A stretch of DNA of 64,000 bases from Cunninghamia lanceolata (GCA_027924645.1 BSBN01001251.1:434001-498000); one strand, 5' to 3'. Shown: positions 53,329-63,776, counted from the first letter of the stretch. The notes: generated by a model not told the origin, from the letters alone. Program-made: numbers and translations.

Positions 53329-54703
53329 TATTAGATTTAGGATAGACAACTGAGAGGGGGGTGAATCAGTTGTTCAAAACTTTCTTCCAATTAATCATTT
53401 AAATCCTTTTCTTAATTTAGCAGTATAATAATAAATCAATCATGGAAACATAATGCAACAATTCAAGAGTAGAAACACATGAACACATAAGACACCATGA
53501 TTTTTGACATGGAAAACCCGGTTAAGGGAAAAACCACGGGGTGAGTAACCCAAGATTGTATTCTTTGTTAGAAGAATAGGAAGAACAAAATGGCACATGA
53601 CAATTAGGGCTCACTGCACGAGCACACTACTCACAAGAGGCCCACTGCCTACAGGAGACACATTGTCTACAGAAAAATGAGTATTACATACTTGAATTGA
53701 AGAATAGCATCTTCACTATGCTTGAGTCAGTTCCATTAAGCTCAATACTTTTGCTCTGCCTTTTGCTTTGCTCCTCTCTACCACGCTCTCATCCCCACAA
53801 GATACTTTTGAAATGACCTTACAACTCCTTATTTATACAAGACATCGACTTAGGGATAATCATCCAAGTCGGCATACATTACAAAGCAAATACATAAATA
53901 CAACATGACTTATTACAAAAAGACTTCACGCGGATCAACACGCTATCGGCCACACAGATCTGAGACTTCAATCCTTCTTTAGGAACACGCCATTCTTCAT
54001 AGAGCATCTTCAAGATCATCCGTAGGGTGTGTAACTTATCCGGTCAGCCAGACTTAGGAAGAACATCATCATCTGGAAGTAATTCTTCAATTACGAGCTC
54101 AATCTTCAATGCGAACCACCAACATGAACTGGACATAATCCAAAGACCTCCACAAGCTTTCCTGAATCACCAAGAACATCCACACAACTTCTGCTTACTG
54201 AAATCATCCTCTCTTTCATCCGGAACCTCAAGAACACAGTCTGTCATCACTGTCATAATGGAATAGATGCTTGCGGACCTTCGGACCACGAACCAATTGA
54301 GTTGTCAATTCACATTGACTTCCTAAACACTCCACCAAATCCGCAGAATAGGATATTGCATTTCTGGATCTCACTGGACCTATCTGTGTCACTCTGTCAC
54401 CTCTGAACACCAGCTAGAACTGGTTTTACTTAAGTGGCCATATCTTCTTCAGATCTTCATGTGGACCTCTGAAATCTTTACTGGATCATCTTAAGACACA
54501 TATCTACAAACCCTTTGATGCGCATCCTCTGATCTTCATCTTATCTTGGATCTTTACCTTATTGCCTTCACTGTTCTTCTCTGTTCCTGATAGGACTAAT
54601 TTTCTCAATATCCTCAGCATACAGTTCATCCAATCCTTATCACTAATGCAACAGGAGTATGTTGACATCAATGACAACACCGATTAGGCCCATACTTGCA
54701 ATA
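53329..54703 (-). repeat. copia 2 5' LTR (right LTR, 1375 bases)
   Basis: It matches 47408-48802. The left end is TATTAG instead of TGTTAG, and the right end is CTTGCAATA instead of CTTGCAACA. GATGG follows at 54704-54708. The TATA box is at 53832-53837. The 60-codon U3 ORF is at 54228-54410; the 75-codon ORF has one stop. Confidence 0.95.
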
Positions 54704-54708
54704 GATGG

Positions 54709-54968
54709 ATGAGGTAGAGACTTAGACCTGCCGAAGGATGGATGTATGATCTTTGATTACTGATTATATATCTATGTATGGAGATCTGCCAGTACTGGGT
54801 AATACTTTGTTGTCTTATTGTTATGATGTGTTTATGATACTCTATCTTTATTATTCCTTGTATTTTGCTATCAATCTCTAGCTACTTGATCAAGGTATAG
54901 ATTGACTACAAAGACTTGACTGAGGACTAGATCTCCGGACTGGTATCCCTCTCCATTTCTTGCCAACA
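54709..54968 (+). repeat. element A 3' LTR, right piece
   Basis: It matches 3803-4058 of the 5' LTR (GGAGATCTGCCAGTACTGGG, GATCTCCGGACTGGTATCCC) and ends TTGCCAACA. TTAAT follows at 54969-54973. Confidence 0.93.
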
Positions 54969-54973
54969 TTAAT
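54969..54973. repeat. target-site duplication TTAAT, right copy, of element A
   Basis: Matches 3582-3586. The LINE reading resumes here on the minus strand. Confidence 0.95.
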
Positions 54974-55327
54974 CTTGTTGTCATCTCCTAGTTTCCATTT
55001 TGTGCCTTTTTTAATAAGGAACCTATTGAAGACCAAGATCTTCCAAATTGTTGACCCTTGGGGGAGATCATGCCACCATAAGATTCTAGAATTCCTACCT
55101 CCCAAATATTTCTTAGAAGTGATATCAGTCCATTCCTTCTTTTTGATAAGTCTCCAAGTAATCTTAGCATTGAGAGCTATATTGAAGTCTTTGATTCTTT
55201 GAAGGTCCAAACTCCCTTTGCATTTAGGCTTACACATGACCCTATCCCAAGCCAAAAGGAATGCGATTCTTTTCTTCAACTCTTGACTAAAGGAAGTGTT
55301 TTTGGATTCTTTCCACCTTTTCTGCAA
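54974..55327 (-). pseudogene. LINE ORF2 post-RT segment
   Basis: The frame reads QELKKRIAFLLAWDRVMCKP, KGSLDLQRIKDFNIALNAKI, TWRLIKKKEWTDITSKKYL and STIWKILVFNRFLIKKGTKW. This is the conserved region after the RT thumb of plant L1 LINEs (W-x-x-V-C-x-P-K-x-x-G-G/S-L-x-x-x-x-x-x-x-x-N). The Trp/Ile-rich end continues into EDVWL at 3570 and below after excision of element A. Confidence 0.9.
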
Positions 55328-55639
55328 CCTTCATCAACATCGTAACAAAACTCATGTAATACACCAAGAGGTTTTGAAGGGTCACCTTAATGAGTTGTAA
55401 CTTGCTTGCTTGACTTAGCAAGGCATTTTTTCACCCCACTAGCTTGCATTGGAATCTATCCAAAAGGTATTCCAAAAGGACTCTAGAACATGGCCTTTAA
55501 AGAGAGGCATACCGAGGTAGGAAGAAGGTAGAGAACCTATTTGTCAACCTAAGATATTGGTAGTTTTGCTTTGTCTCTTAGGAGTGTTCATAAAGAAGAT
55601 GGTGCTCTTGGGGAGACTAATGCCCTACTTTGAAGCTTG

Positions 55640-56786
55640 TTCATAATTGTATAAAGTTCTAATTTCTTTAGCTTTCGAAACAAAGGATTCACCCACAACA
55701 ACAATATTATCAATAAATTGCTAGTGGGAAACAATATTAGTTGAAGAAGTTAATTGAATACCATGAATTCTGCCTCTAGAGATTGCATGCAGGAAACTTA
55801 TGCCCAAAACTTTAGCCATTATGATAAATAGAAAAGGAGATAAAAAGGATCCCATTGATGAATCCCATGAGAACTCCAAAAGAGCCTGAGGGAAAGTCAT
55901 TTACCATCAATGAGAATTTTGGAGTAGAGATGCAATTTGAAACCAATCTCACAATTTTTTTCCCTAAACCAAACTTATCCACAACCTTAAGAAGAAAATC
56001 CCAAGAGACCCTATCATAGACTTTCATTAAATCCCGCTTAAGGATAAACCTCAGCTTTTTGTTGACCTCGAGAGAGTGAAGAACCTTATGAATAGTGATG
56101 ATGGAATCTAGGATTTGCCTACTATGGACAAACCCACTTTGTTGTTGGGAAACCACCTTGGATAGAATCTGATGTAATCTTAAAGTTAAGATTTTAGAGA
56201 AAATCTTATACACTGAATTACGAAAGTTGATAAGATGAAAGTCTAGAAAAGAAGCAGCTCTAGCCTTCTTCGAGATAAAGACGAGGAAAGTATTATTCAA
56301 CTCTTTCAACATCCTACCATTCTCCAAAAATTCCTTAGTAGCAGTAATCAGATCTTTCACAATAATATTCCAATAAACTTGGAAGAAAAAGGAGGAAAAC
56401 TGTTGATACCTGGGTCCTTACTCCCATTGAAAGACAAAAAAAAAAAAACTTCACTTCCTCATCGAAGATGGGTTGTATTAGCTCCAAATTGTCATGATCA
56501 TTCATGATAGAAGGAATAAGTTTGAGGATATCCTCCTGATAGGATGTGTTAATGGAGTTATCATTTGACTAAAGGTTGTTGAATCTAAATCAACAACTTT
56601 GTCTCTAATGGTAGCTTCATAAAAAATTCTTTCCCCATCCACCCAAATTTCTTTCATTCTATTAGAAGATTTGTGTTTCATGGCAATCAAGTGGAAAAAC
56701 TTGATATTTTTGTTCCCATCCTTGAGCCAAAGCGCTCTAGATCTTTGCCTCCAAAAATCCTCCTCTTTAGTCACTAAGGAGTGCAA
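55640..56786 (-). pseudogene. LINE ORF2 reverse transcriptase
   Basis: The linker (56786-56502) has EEDFWRQRSRALWLKDGNKN followed by IKFFHLIAMKHKSSNRMKEI. The RT (56360-55812) has NNTFLVFISKKARAASFLDF, VYKIFSKILTLRLHQILSKV, SQQQSGFVHSRQILDSIITI and RFILKRDLMKVYDRVSWDFL, the F-x-K-x-D-x-x-K-A/V-Y-D block with the first catalytic Asp. The catalytic Y/F-x-D-D block should fall near 55700 but is not readable, so it is lost by mutation. RT would perform target-primed cDNA synthesis. Confidence 0.9.
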
Positions 56787-57039
56787 CTAACATAGAAGGT
56801 TTTTTCCAAAGCCCAATTATCCTAATTCATTCCTAAGATTTGAATATGTTGTAGAGCATTCAAACAATTCGTAACAACAAACTTCTACTAAAAAATATTC
56901 CCAAAAGGAGATCTATTCCAATTTTGAATGTTGCTTTTAACATTGTTTAATCTTTTAGCAACTTTATACACACAACTAAGCTTTGAACATCAATTTTCCA
57001 CCATTCAGTAATTTTTTCTACAAGTTGCGGATGATGAGT

Positions 57040-57794
57040 CCACATTTTCTCAAATCTAAAAGGGCAGCCTTTCTGTTTGCTCTTCTTTTCAACATAAACA
57101 ACAATGGGAGAGTGATTCGACCTAATTCTAGTGAGGGTAGACTAGGAGCAGAAGAAACAACTTAACCAATCCAAAGAGATAATGGCCCAATGTTATCTTA
57201 CCTGGATAAGAGTAGAACCAATCCTCTGATTGGACCAAATGAAATCAACACCTTCCAACTTGAGATTCAATAAGGCATTAGAGTTGATAAACTCTGCAAG
57301 GTCTTCTCTATTGTCATTAGAAGAGTGAAGCCCACCTTTCTTCTCATTTTATTTTAGAGGTGAATTAAAGTCTTCCATAACAATCCATTTCACCTATGAG
57401 TGAATCCTTCTAAAGATAGATAAGTGGTTCTAAAGATTCCTTCTCACAGACCTCGAGTTTGGGGCATAGACATTAGACACTATGCAAGAAAACTTCTCAT
57501 ATTTATGATGAAAGAGAATGACAACATGGTTAGCCTCCACCACAAGCAAAGAATCCTCCAAGATAACCAGATTCCCAAGAGTAGCAATCCCACTGAAGCT
57601 CCATCAGAATCTATGCCTTCACACCTGCTATCTTTGAAGAATCTATTCTTTATCTTAGCAATCCTTTCTACTTGCATTTTTGTCTCTTGTATTAGCAAAA
57701 TATCAAATTTATTTTTTTTGCGCTAAATTTTCCATAAGGTCATGTTTGTTAGGGTTGTTCAACCCTCTCTAACATTCCAAGAGAGGAATTTCAT
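57040..57794 (-). pseudogene. LINE ORF2 apurinic/apyrimidinic-type endonuclease
   Basis: ATG at 57794 opens MKFLSWNVR, the conserved start of plant LINE endonucleases. It continues as NKFDILLIQETKMQVERIAK (the Q-E-T-K metal-binding Glu), and after frame changes as NREDLAEFINSNALLNLKLE and SNHSPIVV at about 57104-57121. The usual catalytic motif is SDHSP; here Asp is Asn. The enzyme nicks target DNA. The piece is dead from stops and frameshifts. Confidence 0.85.
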
Positions 57795-58173
57795 TTCTTA
57801 ATCTTTTTAATACCCTTAGAGCAAGTGTAAAGGGTGCTTTGGCAACCATCTGCCACTTCTTAAATCCTTAGATGAGAGCCTACCACTTTTCTTCTAATCT
57901 GAACCATAGTTTGTTGTCACTTCACTCCTAGTTTTTTGAGGAATTTGTAGGAAATGAATGATTATGCACATTGATTACCTGGGATAACAAGAATTTTTTT
58001 GAAGAAATTATTCAAACTAAAACCTAATCTAGTATTGGCATTTGGTAGCTCACAGGTGGTAGAGACCTATTAGATGATGTTTGTTCATTTTGATTGTTTG
58101 TATATTAGTTTGAACTTCACATGAATTAAAAGGAGAAGTGAGTTTCAAACCATTTTGTGTTGTTGAATAAGAG
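57795..58173 (-). other. LINE inter-ORF or ORF1 end (nothing firm)
   Basis: Upstream of the endonuclease start the minus strand can be read as a basic peptide (RKVVGSHLRI, CSKGIKKIKK), perhaps the end of ORF1 or a spacer. No RRM or zinc knuckle is visible. The solo LTR at 58179 interrupts any continuation. Confidence 0.3.
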
Positions 58174-58178
58174 GTGTC
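58174..58178. repeat. target-site duplication GTGTC, left copy, of a solo LTR
   Basis: GTGTC precedes TGTTAGGG and is repeated at 58638-58642 after ACAACA. Confidence 0.92.
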
Positions 58179-58637
58179 TGTTAGGGTTAGCCGGCAGAAG
58201 ATATCAATTAAATGCAAATAAAGATTAAACAGAGAAATGGAAATACACAGAAATAATAACGAGAGACAAGTTTTAACGTGGTTCACCCAAACTTGGGCTA
58301 CATCCACCAAATAGAGAATCCAATATTATTATCCAGTAAATCAAACCGATTACAATCAACAATCCCTGCAACTCAATACCGCTGCAAAATGCTACAATAC
58401 AATATCAAAACCCTAACCCTTAGCCGCTTTTTATCAAGCTTTTTGTCGGTTACAAAATAGGGTTTTCTTATGTCGGTCAATGAAAAATTAACTCCCGGTG
58501 CATTATGAAATAATAAAAAACCGTGTGAGGTTTCGGGGGCGCTACCCCTTGACCCCGTACGAATTTGGGGGGAAACCGCGCCGATAAAAGTGGGGTAAAT
58601 ATAACCTCCGAGTCTAATTAGGCTCCATATAACAACA
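58179..58637. mobile_element. solo LTR (459 bases)
   Basis: It starts TGTTAGGGTTAG and ends ATATAACAACA, with a perfect five-base duplication and no internal region. It contains TTTTAACGTGGTTCACC, a motif similar to the TTTTAACGTGGAAAACC of the copia 1 LTR. By analogy it is probably a copia LTR in minus orientation, but this is not proven. The right half has a GC-rich patch (58525-58600) that stands out from the surroundings. It shows LTR-LTR recombination at this locus. Confidence 0.88.
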
Positions 58638-58642
58638 GTGTC

Positions 58643-61600
58643 TTCTTACCATTCATGTTTGAGGTTTGCACTCTTATTTTGCTACATAAAATACATGATG
58701 TTTATTTCATTGTTCTTGATTATCATGCCGTGAAGTGCTATTGAATCTATAGCCATAAGCAATTTCCTAAAGATTTTTGTAACTTGTTATCATTTGAAAA
58801 AATCTACCAAAGTAAAATATTCAATTCTTTTTCCTTCTTTAGTAATTTGTGCTTAGATTAATTCGACTATACCATGTAATGTAGGGATTTTGTGTCTAGA
58901 ATTGAAAATGATACCTTTAGTAGGTTGTTAGAGACTGTTCCACTACATCCGTCTTCCTCACCCATGAGCTCATTTCCATTGGAGAACACCACATGTAAAA
59001 AGAAGCAATTAAGAAAATGACAAAGATAATGTGAAATGGCAATATTAATAATGTTATATTAGCATAAAAGTAGAGACTTATTAGTCATCAAGTGTGAAGC
59101 ATAATTATAAATGACAATGACTAGGGAAGATTGGGTTCAAACATTAAAAATGTCATCTTTTTTTTCTATATAGTGTGTTTATACTAGAATTCTATTTTGA
59201 TTTGATACACACTTTAAGTAACCTTTTTTGATGAAATACCTCGATGAATTTTGTTCAACAACTCAAATCTCACTCAGTATTAGGGATATCTTTAGAGTAA
59301 TTGAGTAAGTTCTATCCTTACCCATAATTTTGAAGCCTTAGCTTTTATTTGTTCTCTAATTACCTTGTTCAATCTTGTCTTTTGCTCTTCCTTACTTGAA
59401 TGTTGTGTTTCAATCTTCTATCTACATTGTTTTCTCAGTGAAGATACAAATGCTCTTAGGATTGAGATATTGTTTGTGGCATTTGATGTGGATTCTCTTG
59501 AGAAGATGGTAGAATTATCTTTTGATTCAAATTCAAAGGAAGCTAATAGAGAAATTAGATAGTAAACATTTATCACCTTAAAATAATAAGAAAAACTTTC
59601 TAAGTTGTTCACTTTAAACAAGAATGTGAGTGCCAAGAATTCAAAAGATGGGACCCATGTAAGAGATGTAACCCAAAAAATAATTTGACCAAAAGTTGGG
59701 TTTCTTTATAGTATGAAAACATCCATTGTAGAGCAAGGAAGGTTATGTAAGAATTGAAGCATATCCTAACTTCCCCTATTGTAGTGCTTTATTTGAGATA
59801 TTTTTCATATGACACAAGAGAAGTGTACTAATTCATTTTGTTTGTCTTTGCAAATAGTGAAAATTCACTATTATTTAGTTTAAATAAAAAATATATGAAG
59901 ATCTTTTTTCCTTGGTTTATTTTATATTTACTAAAATGCTCAGGAATGTCATTCATGTATACTAGAATGAAAATGGAAATCCCAATTAAGTAATAAAAGT
60001 TAACACATATATTCCTTAGGATTTTCTTGTGCATTTTATAACAGCCTATATCCCTTCACATGATTTTCTTGTGCATTTCATCTAACAAGTTTTCACACTT
60101 AAACTTATAAGAAAACTTGAAGGATAATATAGTTGTAGTCATTAGGAGTGCCTAATATATGCTTTGTGGAACTTTTGGTTAAATCTATAGGTTTCTCATG
60201 AAATCAAGCTAGATTACAAGCACAATAACTGGGATCACCAAGTTGATTTCTAATAATGATAATATGTATATCCTACTAAAAATCTCTACAACATCTAGAT
60301 AGGAGGCCATGGCATCTAATCAAACTCCATAGGATCATCAATATTTCAAAGTAGCTACAATGCTAGAATGAACAAAAAACAATGAAGAAGAGTTATGTGG
60401 ATTTATGCAAACATGTTACTCTATCACATAAAGTGTCTACAATAGACTCAATTCATCAAATTTCATTAGGTCTATTTGATTACAAAAGAAAATAAATAAG
60501 ATTAGAACAAATTTAAGATCTCTAACAATTGATACAAGAGTAAGATGACAAATTATATCATCTCCACATGATCCCATCCCCATAATTACATTCACTTTGC
60601 TAAATTTGTGGTTGCTTTACCACTGTAAGTCACTTGATAAAACCTTTATGTATATCCTAAAGTAGTTGGCCATCACCTTATGTCATGGTAACTCACCTTG
60701 CATATCATCACATCCATAGATCTTCATCCTTGTATAAAATGCCCACTAGCACTTTGCATGCAAGGACACTTGGATTGATCAAATCCATTTGTCTAGAAAC
60801 CTTAGACCACGTGTGTCATGCAGTGTAGTGGAGTGTCACCAATTACATTGTAAATAGTTAAAATTATAAATAATTTTCTTTATTTAAGTATGAGTATTAG
60901 TAGGTACAAATGGATTGAAAATATCTAAAACTCTATTTAACCAATAATATAAAAATAGATATCTAATAAGATTAGTCAATAATGTCTAAAAATAGGTTAG
61001 TGGGAGTCAACAATATGTTTTATTATGATAATCGACTAGAATTACAAATGGGTTACTACACCAATCAATATTTTCTAGTCCTTTAACTTGTTGTTATCAA
61101 CTATACTTTCAACTAAATTGCATGCCCTTTCAACAATAAGATTGAAATTAAAATTAAAATTTTTTTATAAAAAAAATTAAAAGGATTTGAATTAAAAACA
61201 TATAGAGATGAATAATATTTAATAATTATTCCTTGAATTTTATGTTTTAACCCTAAATCTAATCACTCTTTCCTTTCTCACTCTCATTTTCACTCTCTCG
61301 TGACTATGATTTTCCTTCCTCAAGTGACATGTCAACATTTTATAGGCTTCCCTAACAATGATGTTTTTATTCCTCTTGAGTTGAATGCTATATATTTTAT
61401 AGGCTTCAACATTTTGAAGGTATCAATGGTGTTTTTATAGTGGTCAAAATATGTTATCGCTATCAAAATTGCCAAATTTGTTTATAGGGGTTGATGGTCA
61501 TATAGGTGCAAATTATTTGCAAGGGTTCTTATGTTTTTCCAAGGCCATTTGCAAGAAAGAACTATGAAGTAATTTATAAATGTTCTAGGTGTGAAGGATT

Positions 61601-62040
61601 TTTTTTGCAAGTTGAATGTGAAATACATTTTGTTTGTGTATGCAACATTTACATTTATGTGGTCCTATTTGTCTATTATACTAAGGAGTTCTTACTTTTT
61701 TCCTCAACCCCATTTGTAGGAGAGAATCACATTTAGGTTGAGGGTTTTAGTACTAAATCCTTCATTCCTCTCTTTACCATATTGAATATGTATAATTCCA
61801 CAAATTATGTGAATGCCTTCTTTTGGGTATGAAGCTTTGAATGTTTTCTTTCTTCTAGGTATATTTTTAATATATGCCTCATTTTGGGTAGGATGTTTTT
61901 TCCTATATGCAAAATTCACGTATATGTATTAGATCAACTAGGCAATATTTGCACTTGTGATATTAATTTGCATCAAATTCATACCTAAATATTTGCAATT
62001 AAAAGTGGAAATAATTCATGTTTTTGATATTATAAGGTGG
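58643..62040. other. AT-rich stretch with no recognisable feature
   Basis: About 3.4 kb without a credible gene on either strand. Open frames (for example 59365-59562, 61506-61736) are short and show no motif. A 17-base direct repeat GATTTTCTTGTGCATTT occurs near 60018 and 60061. A repeated phrase TTTTATAGGCTTC occurs at 61340 and 61396. No TG...CA element ends with a duplication were found by eye. Confidence 0.5.
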
Positions 62041-62046
62041 CAAACC

Positions 62047-62061
62047 AGGGGCCGAGCCCTT
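62047..62061 (-). other. short hairpin in the 3' flank of the right-end ORF
   Basis: The minus strand has GGGC-TCG-GCCC (62049-62059) with weak outer pairs, about 140 bases after the stop of the ORF at 62202. A T-rich tract (TTTTTTTTCCCTTTTTGGG) precedes it. The arrangement resembles the 3' ends of some plant LINE/SINE elements, which suggests that the ORF could belong to a non-LTR element. This is inference. Confidence 0.35.
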
Positions 62062-62201
62062 ACAAAGTAGAACCCAAAAAGGGAAAAAAAAGGATCAAAA
62101 AACAAAAAGAGCCAGAACCGCCACAGACAACTTACATACAACCGATATACAGCAAAAAGATACTAACAATAAAAAGCTAGCTAACAGAAAGCATAGAAAG
62201 A

Positions 62202-63776
62202 CTAGGAAGGGATGTCCTCCTCTCCTTTAGAAAGAAACTCTAGCATTTTGTCAAATTCTTTAACCCTGTCATTATTAGCACCATGAATGAGGACCTCATG
62301 TTCCTGCAGCAGAGAGAGATTGGCCATAACAGTCTTGCATAACATGCTAGTAATGAAATTGCCAAGAGAAAAGACCCTTTTTTCCAGGAACTCCACCTGC
62401 TCCTTCAGCTGAGACAGATCATCAACATCATTTACTTCCTCAATATTGTCTTCCTCCCTACCATCTTGAGTATTATTACCATCCTCCTGAAATAGATCAG
62501 GATCAACAGGAACAACAGTGGGAATAGGGTGGGCATCTTTCCCAGTGTTATCATCAGTATCAGTCACCTCCACCTAAGTAGTTATATCTCCCACATCCAC
62601 ACAGTCACCAATGGGGACAGAATTATGAACCCCTATGTTATCTTCAATATCAAAGGCCTCCACAGGAATGTCCTGCCCATCAATTTCTTCTTCACCATTG
62701 GAATCTTTAATAGCAATCTCTTGAACATCACTCTTGGGATTATCTTCCTCCTCATGGGTAGAGGCTTCAGAATTGCTTTTAGAATAGTCAATCAACTTCA
62801 GCTTGGGAACCCGTTTGCCAGCAATATGACCAGACCGCCTAACAACAACAAATTTAACCTCTAGTTTAACTTTTTTGAAATTCCTTGAGGGTCCCTCCCT
62901 ACCCTGATTCTGCTTATTCTGGGTCCCAGAATCCCCAATATCTTCTTTCAAAAGGTTAGACTCCATGTCAACATCTGAAAGATGTCTTTTAGATTTCAAT
63001 TTGAATCTGGAAGGAGGGTTTTGAACATTCTTGGCTATAGACTTAGAAGCCCCAGAACAAGGATCACCTTCAGGAAGCCGTTTAGGAGTAGCAAGACCAG
63101 TTTTCACAGAGGCAGTAGGGGTATCCTAACTAGAGGGCTGAAGAGAAGAAGGAAGAGATAGAGCTAAGTGAAACTGGTATAATCTATGAATGATCCCTTG
63201 ATGTAAGGGAATAGGCTTCTCATCAGGCTTCTTTAGCAGAGTCTTCTTAACATGTTGAACATAGTGCTCAAGAGAAGAAAGCAAGTAGAAAGGGAAACTA
63301 ATAGTGGCATTCCTTCTAAAATGATTTAACAAAGGGAGATGATAGTGATACAACCTGGTAAAATGGCCCTCAAGGGTGAAATACTTCATCACCATATAGC
63401 ACATGTCAGCCCATGGTTCAGGAAGACGGGCTCTCTCAAAACCACCCTGGTAAGGCACCAACTCCTCACCTTCACCAAGAAACAGTTTCTGATTCTGAGC
63501 ATCCGAAACCCTAGACTTTTTTTGCATCTTCGTACCCTTTGGAGAAAGACCCATAGCCATAGCAATTTAATTCTCTGAAACCACAAAACTGACATTCCCA
63601 ATTTGCACCTTGCGATTATCCCAAGACTGAGCAAATTAAATAGACAAGTTTTCATCATGTCCATTCAAATATTCAAGGAATGGGGTGACTCCTTCTTTAT
63701 AGTAATGCCAGACCAAGGCATTCTCTTTAAATTCTCCGTAGTTGTTGGGTTCAGTTCTAATCCTGTCGCCACCCAT
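62202..63776 (-). pseudogene. mobile-element-associated ORF of unknown function (right copy, about 525 codons)
   Basis: One minus-strand frame runs from ATG 63776 (MGGDRIRTEPNNYGEFKENA) to TGA/TAA at 62202, broken by stops near 63640 and 63565 and by ambers at 63126 and 62574, with no frameshift. The N-terminal part contains VTPFLEYLNGHDENLSI, VQIGNVSFVVSEN and, after a linker, MCYMVMKYFTLEGHFTRLYH, YHLPLLNHFRRNATISFPFY and HQGIIHRLYQFHLAL. The middle is basic (KSKRHLSDVDMESN), then very acidic. The C-terminus (DDLSQLKEQVEFLEKRVFSL) is a probable coiled coil. The globular/charged/coiled-coil plan and the VSFVV-S-E motif recall the element A second ORF and the left ORF at 685-1860. It is not recognised as a host gene. 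Function unknown. Confidence 0.55.

Larger units (their letters stand above)
47408..54703 (-). mobile_element. copia element 2 (sister of copia 1)
   Basis: A minus-strand, 7.3-kb element with LTRs of 1395 and 1375 bases, a perfect GATGG duplication (47403-47407 and 54704-54708) and the same gag-pol order and wording as copia 1. From ATG 53272 to the stop at 49130 all readable pieces are in one frame and only nonsense codons interrupt it (for example 53174, 53135, 51968, 51812, 51806, 50624, 49562). The terminal bases of the right LTR have decayed (TG to TA, CA to TA). It sits in the 3' LTR of element A, so it is younger than A. Confidence 0.96.
3587..54968 (+). mobile_element. element A: Ty3/gypsy-like LTR retrotransposon without visible RT/IN (Athila/Tat-like)
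   Basis: The element is bounded by 472-base LTRs (TG...CA) and a perfect TTAAT duplication. Without later insertions it is about 8.1 kb. In order it holds the 5' LTR, a primer site, gag with an RGG-rich stretch and zinc knuckles, an aspartic protease with DLGAD, a linker, a second long ORF, a polypurine tract and the 3' LTR. No RT, RNase H or integrase motifs occur in 4059-9545 or 45533-47195, although the same domains are easily read in neighbouring elements of similar decay. The DLGA protease form and the tRNA-Asp-like primer site suggest the Athila/Tat branch. I infer a non-autonomous family mobilised in trans. Element B interrupts the second ORF and copia 2 interrupts the 3' LTR. Confidence 0.85.
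54974..57794 (-). mobile_element. L1-type LINE, 5' part of ORF2 (split by element A)
   Basis: From the ORF2 start near 57794 the minus strand gives endonuclease, linker, RT and post-RT segments in the normal order, ending at GDDNKIN where element A is inserted. The order, the wording and the continuation at 3586 prove that the two pieces were one LINE. Stops and frameshifts are frequent. It is the oldest element in the nest. Confidence 0.9.

Noticed and set aside
59365..61919. Short ORFs in the right intergenic stretch
   Set aside because: All are under about 80 codons, AT-driven and without motifs.
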